64,000 nt of DNA from UBA1756 sp045130235 (GTDB taxonomy: Bacteria > Bacteroidota > Bacteroidia > Bacteroidales > WCHB1-69): contig JBGUPJ010000048.1 of NCBI GenBank assembly GCA_045130235.1, forward strand, positions 62,001 through 126,000, written 5' to 3'. Numbering within the stretch: position 1 is the first letter of the stretch; each line of letters opens with the position of its first letter. The notes below the pieces were generated by a model. It did not search any database. It had not been told where the DNA came from and worked only from the letters and a program-made list of their open reading frames with translations. The translations under genes were made by a program, and so were the position numbers. Below, piece after piece: positions 43,464 through 52,828 of the stretch.

Positions 43464-45227
43464 TTACTCAAATAATGATTCGATGACGGCGGCGTGCTTT
43501 TGGGTGATGAAACGCCGTTTGAGTTTGAGGGTGGGCGTAAGTTCGCCGGTGCTAACGCCCCACTCGTAATCCATGAGGGCGAACTTCATCACACGCTCGG
43601 TCTCGCCGAGGGTGGCATTCTTCTGGTCGGCCACCTTCTTGTACTTTTTCAGCACCAGCGGATGCTTGATCATCTCCTCGTTGGTGGTGTATGGAATCTC
43701 TTTCTTGGCGCACCACGAACGCAGGTCGGCGAAGTTGGGCACGATGAGGGCGGCGGCGAATTTCTTATTCTCTCCCACCACCATAATGTTGTCAATCAGC
43801 GAGTCTTCAGCGAAGACGCTCTCCACATGGGTGGGAACGATATACTTGCCGAAGGCGGTCTTGAACATCTCTTTCTTACGACCTGTGATACGAAGTTGTC
43901 CTTCGGGTTCGAAGGCCCCCATGTCGCCGGTGTGGAACCACCCTTCCTCGTCGATGGCTTCTTTGGTCTGCTCCTCGGCGTTGAGGTAGCCTTTGGTGAG
44001 GCACGCGCCGCGGGTGAGAATTTCGCCATCTTCGGCAATCTTCACCTCCACACCCGGCAGCGGCTGTCCTACAGTGCCGAACTTCATGCCGTTCTTGAAG
44101 AAACTGCTCACGGCAATGACCGGTGAGGTCTCGGTAAGGCCATAGCCTTCCAACACAGGCATTCCGGCAGCCCAGAAAATGCGGCAGAGACGGGGCTGTA
44201 TGGCCGCGCCACCCGACACGATAACGTCGATTTTGCCGCCCAGTGCATCTTTGAACTTGTTCAGTACCAACATTCTGGCAGTCTGCAGCGAGCGGTTGTA
44301 CTTGCCGGAGCGTCCCTCCAACTCGTAGCGGCTGGCCACATCGTCGGCCCAGAAGAAAAGTTTCTTCTGTCGTTTGGGCAGCTTGCGGCCGGTGGCGACG
44401 AAACGGTCGTAGAATTTTTCCAGCAGTCGCGGTACCGTAGTGAAAATCGTCGGCTTCACATCTTGCAGGTCGGAGGCAATGGTGCCGATGCTTTCCGCAT
44501 AATAGATGGGGATGCCGAGGTAATGCCAGGCGTAAATCATCATACGCTCGTAGATGTGGCAGAGCGGCAGGTAACTCAGCACGCGGGTCTGTGCGTGGGT
44601 GGGCACGATGGGCAGAATGGCCTTGAAGTTGCTGATGATGTTGCGATGCGACAGCTGGACTCCCTTCATCGTGCCGGTGGTGCCGGAGGTGTAGATGATG
44701 GTGGCGATGTCATTGGGAGTGATACGGTCGCGTATCTCGTTGAGGTACTGTACACTCGGATTAGCAACCCCTAACTCTATCACCTCGTTGAGGTGGCGGT
44801 AGCCGCGCAGGTTGCGGAAGGTATAGACATTGTCTTTCAGCTGGGGAATCTCCGAAAGAAGGTTCTCGATTTTGCGGAGGATGTCCCATCCGGAAACGAA
44901 AACCATCTTCACATCAGCATGGTGAAGAATATACTTGTAGTCATTCTCGCTGATAGTGGGATAGATGGGCACATGAATGGCGCCTAACTGCATGATGGCC
45001 ATGTCGAGGAAATTCCATTCGGGCCGTCCCGCGCTGATGGAGGCAATCTTGTCGCCCTTCTTGATGCCCAACTGCATCAGTCCGTAACTGATGTTATTGA
45101 CAATGTTGACGTACTGTTTCGTACTATAATGTTTCCATACTCCGTTCTCTTTACCACATAAAGCATCTTCCCTTGAAAAATGCGTGGCATAATGAGGGAG
45201 CAGGTCAAAAAGTCGGGTTACTTCCAT
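43464..45227 (-). CDS. fadD: Long-chain acyl-CoA synthetase (AMP-forming)
   Basis: 587 residues of the AMP-binding adenylate-forming superfamily. The phosphate-binding loop IIYTSGTTGTMKGVQLSH lies near 176-193, followed by YLPLCHIYERM near 226, EGYGLTETSPVI near 345, GWFHTGDMGAFEPEGQL near 431 and the hinge RKKEMFKTAFGKYI near 455-468. Activates fatty acids to acyl-CoA through acyl-AMP. It starts 12 bases after the T9SS-tail gene upstream, so both probably share the promoter at 45993. Substrate range cannot be read from sequence. Confidence 0.92.
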   Translation of the reverse strand: MEVTRLFDLLPHYATHFSREDALCGKENGVWKHYSTKQYVNIVNNISYGLMQLGIKKGDKIASISAGRPEWNFLDMAIMQLGAIHVPIYPTISENDYKYILHHADVKMVFVSGWDILRKIENLLSEIPQLKDNVYTFRNLRGYRHLNEVIELGVANPSVQYLNEIRDRITPNDIATIIYTSGTTGTMKGVQLSHRNIISNFKAILPIVPTHAQTRVLSYLPLCHIYERMMIYAWHYLGIPIYYAESIGTIASDLQDVKPTIFTTVPRLLEKFYDRFVATGRKLPKRQKKLFFWADDVASRYELEGRSGKYNRSLQTARMLVLNKFKDALGGKIDVIVSGGAAIQPRLCRIFWAAGMPVLEGYGLTETSPVIAVSSFFKNGMKFGTVGQPLPGVEVKIAEDGEILTRGACLTKGYLNAEEQTKEAIDEEGWFHTGDMGAFEPEGQLRITGRKKEMFKTAFGKYIVPTHVESVFAEDSLIDNIMVVGENKKFAAALIVPNFADLRSWCAKKEIPYTTNEEMIKHPLVLKKYKKVADQKNATLGETERVMKFALMDYEWGVSTGELTPTLKLKRRFITQKHAAVIESLFE

Positions 45228-45239
45228 AGTAAATGGAAA

Positions 45240-45965
45240 CTATTTGACAATCAGTTTTTTGGTGGAAATGGCTTGGCCGTTGACTTCCAACGAATAGAAA
45301 TAGATGCCAGCGACAAGGTTGGAAAGGTCGATGTTGGCTTTGCCAGAAGCGTTGTTGATGGGTTGTGTATAAACGCGGTTGCCAACAAGGCTGGTAATCA
45401 CAATCTGTGCGTTATTGCCGAAGGTGCGGCCTGCAAGGTCATACTGGATGGTGACGTTGGAGGTGGCAGGGTTCGGGTAAGCGTTGAACAACTTGGCGGT
45501 GACGGGTTCTTCAATGCCATCCTCACCGCTGACGTAATTCACTACGACTTCACGCGGGATTTCGTTGATTCTCTCGTCATAGAATCTGTATTTTACGCTG
45601 GTCGTACCATATTGGTTGGCAGGATAATAAACGAGGTGGAATTGGTCGTTGGTGGAACTTTCGCCAGCAGCCAAATTCAAGGTGAAGGGTGAAACCATGA
45701 CAGACGGGTCGAAGCAGCTGCCCAAACAGAACGTGTTGTAAGAATCAGGAAGCTCCGAAAGCACCTCTTTTGCCACAGTGATATACAGCGAATCGGAGGT
45801 GTTGTTCTTAACGCTCAGCCAAAACGTGCTTTCGTCGTTAATGCGTCCGACAGAGATATTCAAGGTGTCGCCAACTTCTTCGCCCTCATAGAATAGTTTG
45901 ATACTCTGAGAAAAGGATACCGACACAAACATGGCCAACAATATGGATAAAGCAATCTTTTTCAT
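45240..45965 (-). CDS. Small secreted protein with type A T9SS sorting domain
   Basis: 241 residues. Signal peptide 1-19 (VSFSQ). The middle part (about 20-155) is beta-rich (IKLFYEGEEVGDTLNIS, STFWLSVKNNTSDSL) and may be an Ig-like fold; I assign no family. The last 75 residues (LFNAYPNPATSNVTIQYDL to LVAGIYFYSLEVNGQ) are a T9SS type A sorting domain. It is first in a two-gene unit with fadD. Confidence 0.85.
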   Translation of the reverse strand: MKKIALSILLAMFVSVSFSQSIKLFYEGEEVGDTLNISVGRINDESTFWLSVKNNTSDSLYITVAKEVLSELPDSYNTFCLGSCFDPSVMVSPFTLNLAAGESSTNDQFHLVYYPANQYGTTSVKYRFYDERINEIPREVVVNYVSGEDGIEEPVTAKLFNAYPNPATSNVTIQYDLAGRTFGNNAQIVITSLVGNRVYTQPINNASGKANIDLSNLVAGIYFYSLEVNGQAISTKKLIVK

Positions 45966-45992
45966 TGTTATACGGATTGAATATTAAACGTG

Positions 45993-46000
45993 CAAAATTA
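45993..46000 (-). promoter_or_regulatory. -7 promoter box for the T9SS protein-fadD unit
   Basis: TAATTTTG followed by CACG on the minus strand, 27 bases before the ATG at 45965. Confidence 0.65.
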
Positions 46001-46089
46001 CATGAATTTTTCAATTCAAACACGAATAATGACAATAAAAAATTTTAAAAGTTCAAAAAAATATAAAATTCAGAGCGTCAAATCTTAAC

Positions 46090-46124
46090 AAAAAGAAGAG
46101 GGAGTTTTGCCCCCTCTTCTTTTT
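46090..46124 (-). terminator. Terminator of the M13 peptidase-FISUMP unit
   Basis: AAAAAGAAGAGGG pairs with CCCTCTTCTTTTT; the T run follows on the minus strand. Confidence 0.8.
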
Positions 46125-46151
46125 CCATATTATATAATAAATTGTATGGTA

Positions 46152-46859
46152 TTAGTCTTTGACGCAACGGACGGAGAAGCCGTTCCATTTCTGCACTTCG
46201 TGACGGTTGAGGTTGTTGTCGTAGTAATAGTTGGTACGGTTCCAAGCGTAAGAAACAGTTTTGCCAGTGGAAGTCCAGAAGGCAGCTTGGGCACCCATAT
46301 ATTTGGAATCGAGTCTCTCATCAAATTCTTTCCAGGAGAAGTTGCCGTAGGGGTCGCGCAGACCAGCAGCCAACATGGTGAAATTGGTTTCATTGGTAAC
46401 TTTGTCGGTAGTGGCTTTCCAGTGGGCGGTGCCGGTCTCTCTCAGTTTGGCAGCGGCCTCGTCTTTGCCGAGATTGTTCTCGAGGGTGGTCCAATCGGCA
46501 TCAGTAGATACGTGCCAGCCGGTGGGGCAGAGCTTACCGCTGCTGGCGGCGAACCAGTTGTAAAGGGCGCCGTACTCATCTTTGTAGCCGCTGTTGTTCT
46601 CGTACCAGCAGTAGGCTGCTTCTTTGCAGTTCGACCACTGTGAGTTGTCGGTCACGTTCTTGATGTTGTTGCCGTTGTTGTACTTCGTGGTCTTGAGGTT
46701 TTCGGCGAACCAGCACTGGCTGCCGATTTTGACGGTCTTGTATTCGTTGCCGTCAGCGTCCTTAACGGTTCCGCAGTCCTGTGCGGAAACGGACATGGCG
46801 CAGCTCACCATGAAGACAAGGGTCATAGTTTTGAGGAGGTGCATACTGATTTTTTTCAT
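46152..46859 (-). CDS. FISUMP-domain secreted protein
   Basis: 235 residues. A signal peptide ends near residue 26 (SVSAQ). The rest is one Fibrobacter succinogenes major paralogous (FISUMP) domain: VKDADGNEYKTVKIGSQCWF near 33-52, AENLKTTKYNNG near 53-64, LYNWFAASS near 99, LCPTGWHVSTDADWTTLE near 109-126 and NGFSVRCVKD at the end. A surface protein family of unknown role, common in Bacteroidota. It begins 24 bases after the M13 peptidase gene with no promoter box between, so the two are likely co-transcribed. Confidence 0.9.
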   Translation of the reverse strand: MKKISMHLLKTMTLVFMVSCAMSVSAQDCGTVKDADGNEYKTVKIGSQCWFAENLKTTKYNNGNNIKNVTDNSQWSNCKEAAYCWYENNSGYKDEYGALYNWFAASSGKLCPTGWHVSTDADWTTLENNLGKDEAAAKLRETGTAHWKATTDKVTNETNFTMLAAGLRDPYGNFSWKEFDERLDSKYMGAQAAFWTSTGKTVSYAWNRTNYYYDNNLNRHEVQKWNGFSVRCVKD

Positions 46860-46883
46860 AACTATAAAAATTTAAATTGTTAA

Positions 46884-48950
46884 TTACCAAATATGTGCTC
46901 TATTTTCTGGGGCGATATACATTTTGTCGCCTTCTTTAATGTTGAAAGCTTTGACGAAAGCGTCGATGTGGGGAAGGGTGCCATTGACGCGCCACTTGCC
47001 GAGTGAGTGCGGATCCACTTTCACACGGCGGTCGATCTCGGCGTCAGTGATATTGTTGGCCCAAACAGCGGCGTAGGCGAGGAAGAAGCGCTGGTCGGCG
47101 GTGAAACCGTCCATGTTTTCGGTGATGCCGCCCTCAGCCTTGGCGCGTTGCAGTGCGTCGTATGAGGTGTTGAGGCCTCCGTTGTCGGCGATGTTCTCGC
47201 CAAGGGTGAAGCTACCGTTAGCGAATTTTCCTGGCAGTACCTCGATAGCATTGAAATAGTCTACCAGCACCTGTGTGCGTTCCTGGAAATTCTTGCTGTC
47301 CTCTTCTGTCCACCAGTCATTCACATTGCCCTTCTTGTCGTACTTGCGCCCCTGGTCGTCGAAGCCGTGCGTCATCTCATGGCCGATCACCACACCGATA
47401 GCACCGTAGTTGGCGGCCATGTCAGCGTTCAGATCAAAGAAAGGCGGCTGAAGGATGGCGGCAGGGAAGCAAATCTCATTGGTGGTGGGCTCATAGTAGG
47501 CGTTCACCGTCTGCGGCGACATCTGCCAAAGGTTCGGATCAACGGGCTTGCCAATCTTAGAGAGCTGGTAGTTGGTCTCGAACTTCATGATGGCGAGGAT
47601 GTTTTTCATGTAACCGCTTTGGTCAATAGTAAGCTGTGAATAGTCGCGCCATGTGTCGGGATAACCAATCTTGACGATGATGGCGTTGAGTTTTTCATGT
47701 GCCTTTTTCTTGGTCTCTTCGGTCATCCAGTCGTTATGGGCGATGCGTTCACCGAGTGCTGCCTTGAGGTTGCTTACCAGATGCAGCATCTGTTTCTTGG
47801 CTTCCGGCGGGAAATACTGTTTCACATAGAGCTGGCCCACTGGTTCGCCAAGTAGTCCGCTGATGGTGGCCACCACGCGCTGCCAGCGTTCTTTGTTCTG
47901 GCTTTTGCCCGACAGGGTTTTGCCATAAAAGTCGAATTGCGCATTCACGAAACCGCTGCTGAGATGGGCGGCGCACTCGTTGATGACCTGTACGGCGAGG
48001 TAAGCCTTGATGGTTTCGAGATTTTTGCTCTGAAGCAAACGATCCATTCCCTTAAAATAGCTGTCGAGTACCACGTTGATGGAGTCGATGCCGGCAGGAA
48101 CGGAAGTGGTCAGGTAGGTGTTGAAGTCAAAGGTCTTAAACAGTGCGGCGGTCTGCTGAGGAGTCAGCACGTTGTTGGTGCGGTCGGGATCGCGCAGCAC
48201 CTCTTTGTTGATGAAGATTCGTGCCAGCTCGGTCTCAAAAGCCCACACATCGTTGGCGGCCTTCTTCGCATTGGCCTCGGTAGCGAAACCAGAGAGTGTG
48301 AGATACTGCTGGAGCATTGTGATATAGCCGGTCTTGATGGTGTCATTGGGGTGCAGGTAATAATCAGGTTCGCCCAGCCCCAAACCGCTCTGCATCATCC
48401 AGGCAATGTTCATCTCGCTGTTGTTGGGGGAGGCCATGCAGCCAAGTCCGAACAGCGGGGAAAAACCGTAGCAGTGCAGCTCGGTGATGACAGCGGTCAG
48501 CTGACTGCGGTCATTCACCTGCGAAATTTTGTCCAACAAGGGTTGTATGGGGGTGACACCTAACTGTTCGATAGTCTGTTCATCCATGCCGGCGTTGAAG
48601 AGGTCGCCAATTTTCTGCTCGTTGGTGCCGGTAGTGTTCTTTTTGGCAGCCACATCACTGATCAGCTTGTGCAGCTGTTTTTCAGTAGATTCGCCTAATT
48701 GGTCGAAAGAGCCATAGCGTGAGTAGGCTGGCGGTAGTGGGTTATTCTTCATCCATCCACCACAGGAATATTGATAAAAATCATCAGCAGGATTCGCGGT
48801 GGTATCAAGGTTGCTCTTTAAAATACCTGACACAAGAGGTTTCTTGGACTCCTTGCTATCCTCTTTTTCACTCTTCTTACAGCCACAAGCCAAAATCATA
48901 AGGCATAATGTCAAAATTATTGTTGTAGTGCTATTTTTATGATTCATCAT
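46884..48950 (-). CDS. M13 family (neprilysin-like) metallopeptidase lipoprotein
   Basis: 688 residues. The N-terminus carries a lipoprotein signal with lipobox-like LACGC (Cys near 22-24). The M13 peptidase has an N-terminal NPADDFYQYSCGGWMKNNPL near 53, NAYYEPTTNEICFPAAILQP near 490, the zinc motif VIGHEMTHGFDD near 527-538 and the third ligand in GENIADNGGL near 588. It ends in ENRAHIW, where family members usually end CxVW, so the terminal disulfide Cys is absent. A periplasm-facing or outer-membrane peptidase. Two Met codons start the frame; either may be used. Confidence 0.92.
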   Translation of the reverse strand: MMNHKNSTTTIILTLCLMILACGCKKSEKEDSKESKKPLVSGILKSNLDTTANPADDFYQYSCGGWMKNNPLPPAYSRYGSFDQLGESTEKQLHKLISDVAAKKNTTGTNEQKIGDLFNAGMDEQTIEQLGVTPIQPLLDKISQVNDRSQLTAVITELHCYGFSPLFGLGCMASPNNSEMNIAWMMQSGLGLGEPDYYLHPNDTIKTGYITMLQQYLTLSGFATEANAKKAANDVWAFETELARIFINKEVLRDPDRTNNVLTPQQTAALFKTFDFNTYLTTSVPAGIDSINVVLDSYFKGMDRLLQSKNLETIKAYLAVQVINECAAHLSSGFVNAQFDFYGKTLSGKSQNKERWQRVVATISGLLGEPVGQLYVKQYFPPEAKKQMLHLVSNLKAALGERIAHNDWMTEETKKKAHEKLNAIIVKIGYPDTWRDYSQLTIDQSGYMKNILAIMKFETNYQLSKIGKPVDPNLWQMSPQTVNAYYEPTTNEICFPAAILQPPFFDLNADMAANYGAIGVVIGHEMTHGFDDQGRKYDKKGNVNDWWTEEDSKNFQERTQVLVDYFNAIEVLPGKFANGSFTLGENIADNGGLNTSYDALQRAKAEGGITENMDGFTADQRFFLAYAAVWANNITDAEIDRRVKVDPHSLGKWRVNGTLPHIDAFVKAFNIKEGDKMYIAPENRAHIW

Positions 48951-48981
48951 TACAATAATATGAGCAGTTTACAATTCGTTG

Positions 48982-48989
48982 CAAAAATA
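48982..48989 (-). promoter_or_regulatory. -7 promoter box for the M13 peptidase-FISUMP unit
   Basis: TATTTTTG followed by CAACG on the minus strand, 31 bases before the ATG at 48950. Confidence 0.7.
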
Positions 48990-49051
48990 CATGATTTTTA
49001 CGAGACGAAGGGCATTTTTTTTATAAATTTTAGAACTTTCTGAAAAAAGAC

Positions 49052-49984
49052 CTATTTTTTTGACATCTCCAGCATCCTTTCGATGGGACGACGGGCGGCT
49101 TCCATCAGCTTTTGGTCCATCAGCAGCTCTGGCTGTTCGGTTTCTAAAGCCGATAAAATATTTTCCAAAGTATTGTATTTCATATATTTGCAATTGGCGC
49201 ACTCGCAATCTCCGCCTCCTTGACCATTCGCATCTGATAGCGAGTAGAACTTTTTGTCGGGATTTTGGCGGCGAAGTTCATACAGGATGCCTTTTTCGGT
49301 CACCACCACGAATTCCTGATGGTCGGACTGGGCGACATGCTTCAGCATGGCGGCGGTGGAGCCCACGAAGTCGGCGAGTTTCAGCACATGTTCGGGGCAT
49401 TCGGGGTGTGCGATGACCTGTGCGGAGGGGTGGAAACGGCGGAGCTGCTCCACATCCTGCGCCTGTATCTGGTCGTGAACGTGGCAGGCACCTTCCCACA
49501 GCACCATCTCGCGGCCGGTCATGCGGTTAATGTAACTACCTAAGTTCCAGTCGGGTGCAAAGACAATCTTCTCGTCTTTGGGTAGGGCGTTGACAATCTG
49601 CAAGGCATTGCCGGAGGTAACGATGATGTCGGACAGCGCCTTCACACCCGCCGAGCAGTTGATGTAACTCAGCACAGTATGGCCAGGGTGCTGTTGCAGA
49701 AACTCGGCGAACTCGGCCTCCGGACAGCTGTCGGCCAGCGAGCAGGATGCCGTGAGGTCGGGAATCAGCACCTTTTTGTCTGGATTGAGAATCTTGGCGG
49801 TTTCGGCCATAAAATGCACGCCTGCGAACAGGATGATGTCGGCATCGGTGGAGGCCGCCTGCCGCGCGAGGGCCAGACTGTCGCCCACAAAGTCGGCCAC
49901 TTCCTGCACCTCGGGACGGGTATAATAGTGCGCCAAAATGATGGCGTTTTTCTGCTTTTTCAGTTGGTTAATGCGTTCTTTCAT
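49052..49984 (-). CDS. nadA: Quinolinate synthase
   Basis: 310 residues from the ATG at 49984. Condenses iminoaspartate with dihydroxyacetone phosphate to quinolinate in NAD synthesis, using a [4Fe-4S] cluster. Landmarks: NAIILAHYYTRPEVQEVADF near 14-33, GVHFMAETAKILNP near 56-69, PDLTASCSLADSCP near 76, HPECPEHVL near 187 and the cluster Cys region GGGDCECANCKYMKYN near 253-268. The longer frame to 50059 covers the promoter box at 50014. nadB and nadC are not adjacent. Confidence 0.94.
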   Translation of the reverse strand: MKERINQLKKQKNAIILAHYYTRPEVQEVADFVGDSLALARQAASTDADIILFAGVHFMAETAKILNPDKKVLIPDLTASCSLADSCPEAEFAEFLQQHPGHTVLSYINCSAGVKALSDIIVTSGNALQIVNALPKDEKIVFAPDWNLGSYINRMTGREMVLWEGACHVHDQIQAQDVEQLRRFHPSAQVIAHPECPEHVLKLADFVGSTAAMLKHVAQSDHQEFVVVTEKGILYELRRQNPDKKFYSLSDANGQGGGDCECANCKYMKYNTLENILSALETEQPELLMDQKLMEAARRPIERMLEMSKK

Positions 49985-50013
49985 TGGGATTGGAATAATC
50001 AGAAATTGCGGTG

Positions 50014-50021
50014 CAAAATTA
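50014..50021 (-). promoter_or_regulatory. -7 promoter box for nadA
   Basis: TAATTTTG followed by CACC on the minus strand, 29 bases before the ATG at 49984. It lies inside the longer frame. Confidence 0.65.
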
Positions 50022-50140
50022 CGACATAATTTGCAATCCATTATTCGTTTGTACAACAATTTTATTGGATTTCTATTCGGTTTGATAATTTGTCTGAAAG
50101 TTTTTTCAATAAAAAAAGTTGAAAATTCATAAAAATCGTG

Positions 50141-50148
50141 TAAATTTG
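50141..50148 (+). promoter_or_regulatory. -7 promoter box for the P5C dehydrogenase gene
   Basis: TAAATTTG followed by CAACC, 77 bases before the ATG at 50226. Confidence 0.65.
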
Positions 50149-50225
50149 CAACCGCTTTTTCTGGAAGGGCTTTACGATTTGTGAAAGTATAAATTTTTTA
50201 TAATCAATATATTAAAAAAAATATT

Positions 50226-51860
50226 ATGAACAACGCGAATTACATTTTCAGAGAACCGAAAAACGAACCCGTTTACAGCTACGCTCCTGGCACGCCCGAA
50301 CGCGCAGCCCTCAAGGCCGAACTCGACCGCCAGTACAACAAGGTGGTGGAAATCCCGCTGATCATCAATGGTAAGGATGTGAAGACCGGCGATATGGGCA
50401 CCGTGGTGATGCCGACGGAGCACGGTCACGTTCTCGCTAAATATCACAAAGTCAACAAGGAATGTGTGCAGATGGCTATCGATGCCGCTATGGCTGCCCG
50501 CGAGAAATGGGAGAGCATGCCGTGGATTCAGCGCGCTTCCATCATGATGAAGGCCGCCGAGCTGCTCGCCACCAAATGGCGCTATGTGCTCAATGCCGCC
50601 ACCATGTTAGGCCAGGGTAAGAGCCCCATGCAGGCTGAGATCGACTGTCCCTGCGAGGCCATCGACTTCCTCCGTTTCAACACCTATTTCGCTTCCAAGA
50701 TATATAGCGAGCAGCCCATCTCCGACCACACCATGCTCGACCGCAACGAATACCGCGGTATGGAAGGTTTTGTGTATGCCATCACTCCTTTCAACTTCAC
50801 CTCTATCGCTTTGAACCTTAACGTGGCTCCCGCGCTGATGGGTAATGTCACCATCTGGAAACCGTCCACCACGGCTATCCTTTCCAACTACTACATCATG
50901 CGCCTGCTCCAGGAAGCCGGTCTTCCCGACGGCGTCATCAACTTCCTGCCCGGCAGCGGCTCTGTCATCAGCGAGGTGGCCTTCAAGTCGCCGCACTTGG
51001 CAGGTATCCACTTCACCGGCAGCACCTCCACCTTCAAGAGCTTCTGGAAACTGATCGGTCAGAACATCGACACCTACAGAACCTATCCCAAGATTGTGGG
51101 TGAGACCGGTGGCAAAGACTTCATCTTCGCTCACAAGACTGCTCCGGCCCGCGAGCTGGCCGTGGCTATCCTACGTGGTGCTTTCGAGTACCAAGGTCAG
51201 AAGTGCTCCGCCGCTTCCCGCGCTTACGTTCCGAAATCTCTCTGGCCTAAGACCTTGAAACACATCCAGGAGATGATGAAGACCGTGAAGATGGGCGACG
51301 GCCGCGACTTCGGCAACCTCATCAACGCTGTTATCGACGAAAAGTCATTCGACAATATCAAGGGTTATATCGACCGTGCCAAGAAATCGAAGAATGCTGA
51401 GATCGTGTTGGGTGGCAAGTGCGACAAGAGCGTGGGTTACTTTGTGGAGCCCACCATCATCGTGGCCAACACCCCCGACTACGAGTCCATCCGCGAGGAG
51501 ATCTTCGGACCCGTCATCACCGTTTATGTATATCCCGATGCACAGTTCGAGAAGACCCTCAAGCTTTGCGACGAGACCTCTCCGTACGCACTCACCGGCT
51601 CCATCTTCGCCACCGACCGTTATGCCATCGAGACGGCAGAGCAAATTCTCCGTCACAGCGCCGGCAACTTCTACATCAACGACAAGCCCACTGGCGCAGT
51701 GGTGGGTTGCCAGCCCTTCGGCGGCGCCCGCGCTTCCGGTACCAACGACAAGGCAGGCAGCGCCCTCAACCTCTACCGTTGGATCAGCGCCCGCTGCATC
51801 AAGGAGACCTTCGTCCCCGCTACCGATTACGGTTATCCTTTCCTCAAAGAGGAGAAATAA
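50226..51860 (+). CDS. pruA: L-glutamate gamma-semialdehyde (P5C) dehydrogenase
   Basis: 544 residues of the aldehyde dehydrogenase superfamily, P5CDH branch. Oxidises glutamate semialdehyde to glutamate with NAD+. Motifs: YAITPFNFTSIALNLNVAPA near 180-199, WKPSTTAILSNYY near 209, HFTGSTSTFKSFW near 261-273, the Glu base in KIVGETGGKDFI near 291, the nucleophile in EYQGQKCSAASR near 323-334, and EIFGPVITVYVYPD near 425. The length fits the monofunctional enzyme and no proline dehydrogenase domain is attached. It has its own promoter and a hairpin terminator. Codon use here is strongly GC-biased at third positions. Confidence 0.93.
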   Translation: MNNANYIFREPKNEPVYSYAPGTPERAALKAELDRQYNKVVEIPLIINGKDVKTGDMGTVVMPTEHGHVLAKYHKVNKECVQMAIDAAMAAREKWESMPWIQRASIMMKAAELLATKWRYVLNAATMLGQGKSPMQAEIDCPCEAIDFLRFNTYFASKIYSEQPISDHTMLDRNEYRGMEGFVYAITPFNFTSIALNLNVAPALMGNVTIWKPSTTAILSNYYIMRLLQEAGLPDGVINFLPGSGSVISEVAFKSPHLAGIHFTGSTSTFKSFWKLIGQNIDTYRTYPKIVGETGGKDFIFAHKTAPARELAVAILRGAFEYQGQKCSAASRAYVPKSLWPKTLKHIQEMMKTVKMGDGRDFGNLINAVIDEKSFDNIKGYIDRAKKSKNAEIVLGGKCDKSVGYFVEPTIIVANTPDYESIREEIFGPVITVYVYPDAQFEKTLKLCDETSPYALTGSIFATDRYAIETAEQILRHSAGNFYINDKPTGAVVGCQPFGGARASGTNDKAGSALNLYRWISARCIKETFVPATDYGYPFLKEEK

Positions 51861-51885
51861 TCATATTACGATTACGACAGCAACG

Positions 51886-51914
51886 GAGGCATCCCAGCGG
51901 GTGCCTCTTTTTTG
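51886..51914 (+). terminator. Terminator of the P5C dehydrogenase gene
   Basis: GAGGCATCCC-agc-GGGTGCCTC with one bulged T, followed by TTTTTT. Confidence 0.85.
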
Positions 51915-51986
51915 TGCTTCTGGCTACTCCGCTTTGCCGCAAACATCCCTTAGTAATTTCTTTTTGTGAGATTTATAGGAAATGTG

Positions 51987-51994
51987 TATTTTTG
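51987..51994 (+). promoter_or_regulatory. -7 promoter box for the 166-residue lipoprotein gene
   Basis: TATTTTTG followed by CAATC, 18 bases before the ATG at 52013. Confidence 0.7.
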
Positions 51995-52012
51995 CAATCA
52001 AATTTCATTGTG

Positions 52013-52510
52013 ATGAAGAGAAGCCTTTTTATCATTTTATTAATGAGCATCATGCTTTCAGGTTGTGTGACATTGGAGCCAACGGTAATTACCAAGAGTG
52101 ACAACGATGACTTTTCCAATTATAAGTTTTTCTACATCAATCCTACAGGAAGTAAAACAGGGAGTTCTGGTGTAGTTGTTGGAAACAAGTATGGGGTTTA
52201 TGGCGGATCATCAACAAAGACAACTGACCCTTGTGATGTTATAACTGGATTCCTCATTCGAAAGGGATTTGTGCGAGTAGCGAGCATAGATGACAGCAAC
52301 CGTGCCCAAACATTCGTTATCAATTATGGAGAGGTGGGCAGAAGTATGGGATTTTTTGGGGACAAAATTGAGATTGTTCTACAATTTGTATCAGCTAGCA
52401 CAAACGATGTGTTTTGTACCGTAACAGGTGAAGGGGATGGTGGGACAGAAGCTGATGATATTCGGATTGCAATAGAAAGGTGCCTGAACACGGCATTTCC
52501 GTCATATTAA
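52013..52510 (+). CDS. Small lipoprotein of unknown function
   Basis: 165 residues from the ATG at 52013. The open frame extends far upstream over the P5C dehydrogenase gene, but the promoter box at 51987 and the signal peptide fix this start. A lipobox SIMLSGC puts the lipidated Cys at 18. The rest (about 20-165) includes a Gly/Ser-rich stretch GSKTGSSGVVVGNKYGVYGG and IEIVLQFVSASTNDVFCTV, a beta-rich pattern. It may resemble periplasmic DUF4136-type lipoproteins, but I am not sure. AT-rich compared with the gene before it. Confidence 0.7.
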   Translation: MKRSLFIILLMSIMLSGCVTLEPTVITKSDNDDFSNYKFFYINPTGSKTGSSGVVVGNKYGVYGGSSTKTTDPCDVITGFLIRKGFVRVASIDDSNRAQTFVINYGEVGRSMGFFGDKIEIVLQFVSASTNDVFCTVTGEGDGGTEADDIRIAIERCLNTAFPSY

Positions 52511-52626
52511 CTCATTGCGGAGAGGTTTTGATTACAAGTATGAAGCCAGAATATCACGCTGCTGATGTGCTGAAAGCACATCATTTGGGTAACCACGTAC
52601 AAGAGTAGCATGATAAACGGCAGAGG

Positions 52627-52652
52627 TTCCGCTGGCATGGCGGCCAGCGGAA
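52627..52652. repeat. Second type of palindrome (TTCCGC arms), copy 2
   Basis: TTCCGCTGGC-ATGGCG-GCCAGCGGAA, a 10-bp perfect stem. It shares the outer TTCCGC/GCGGAA with 17044-17068 but has a different centre. Confidence 0.6.
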
Positions 52653-52694
52653 TGGTGGTGCGATGAGGATGATAGGGGGAAAGGGGGAGTAAAA

Positions 52695-52828
52695 CAATAA
52701 TCTCAACATCATTTTCATACGACGACCAAAACAGCGGTTATCTTATAATTGACGGTAAAAAACGGGCAATCCGTCGGATCACCATTGATGGCGAGGAGTT
52801 CTATTATATTTTCCCGCAAATAGAATAG
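52695..52828 (+). pseudogene. C-terminal remnant of an unidentified gene
   Basis: An open stretch of about 44 codons after a TAG, with protein-like composition and no start codon, ending at TAG 52826-52828. The original family is not recognised. Confidence 0.4.

Noticed and set aside
51419..52012. N-terminal extension of the small lipoprotein (363-codon frame)
   Set aside because: Overlaps the P5C dehydrogenase gene in another frame; promoter box, signal peptide and lipobox fix the start at 52013.
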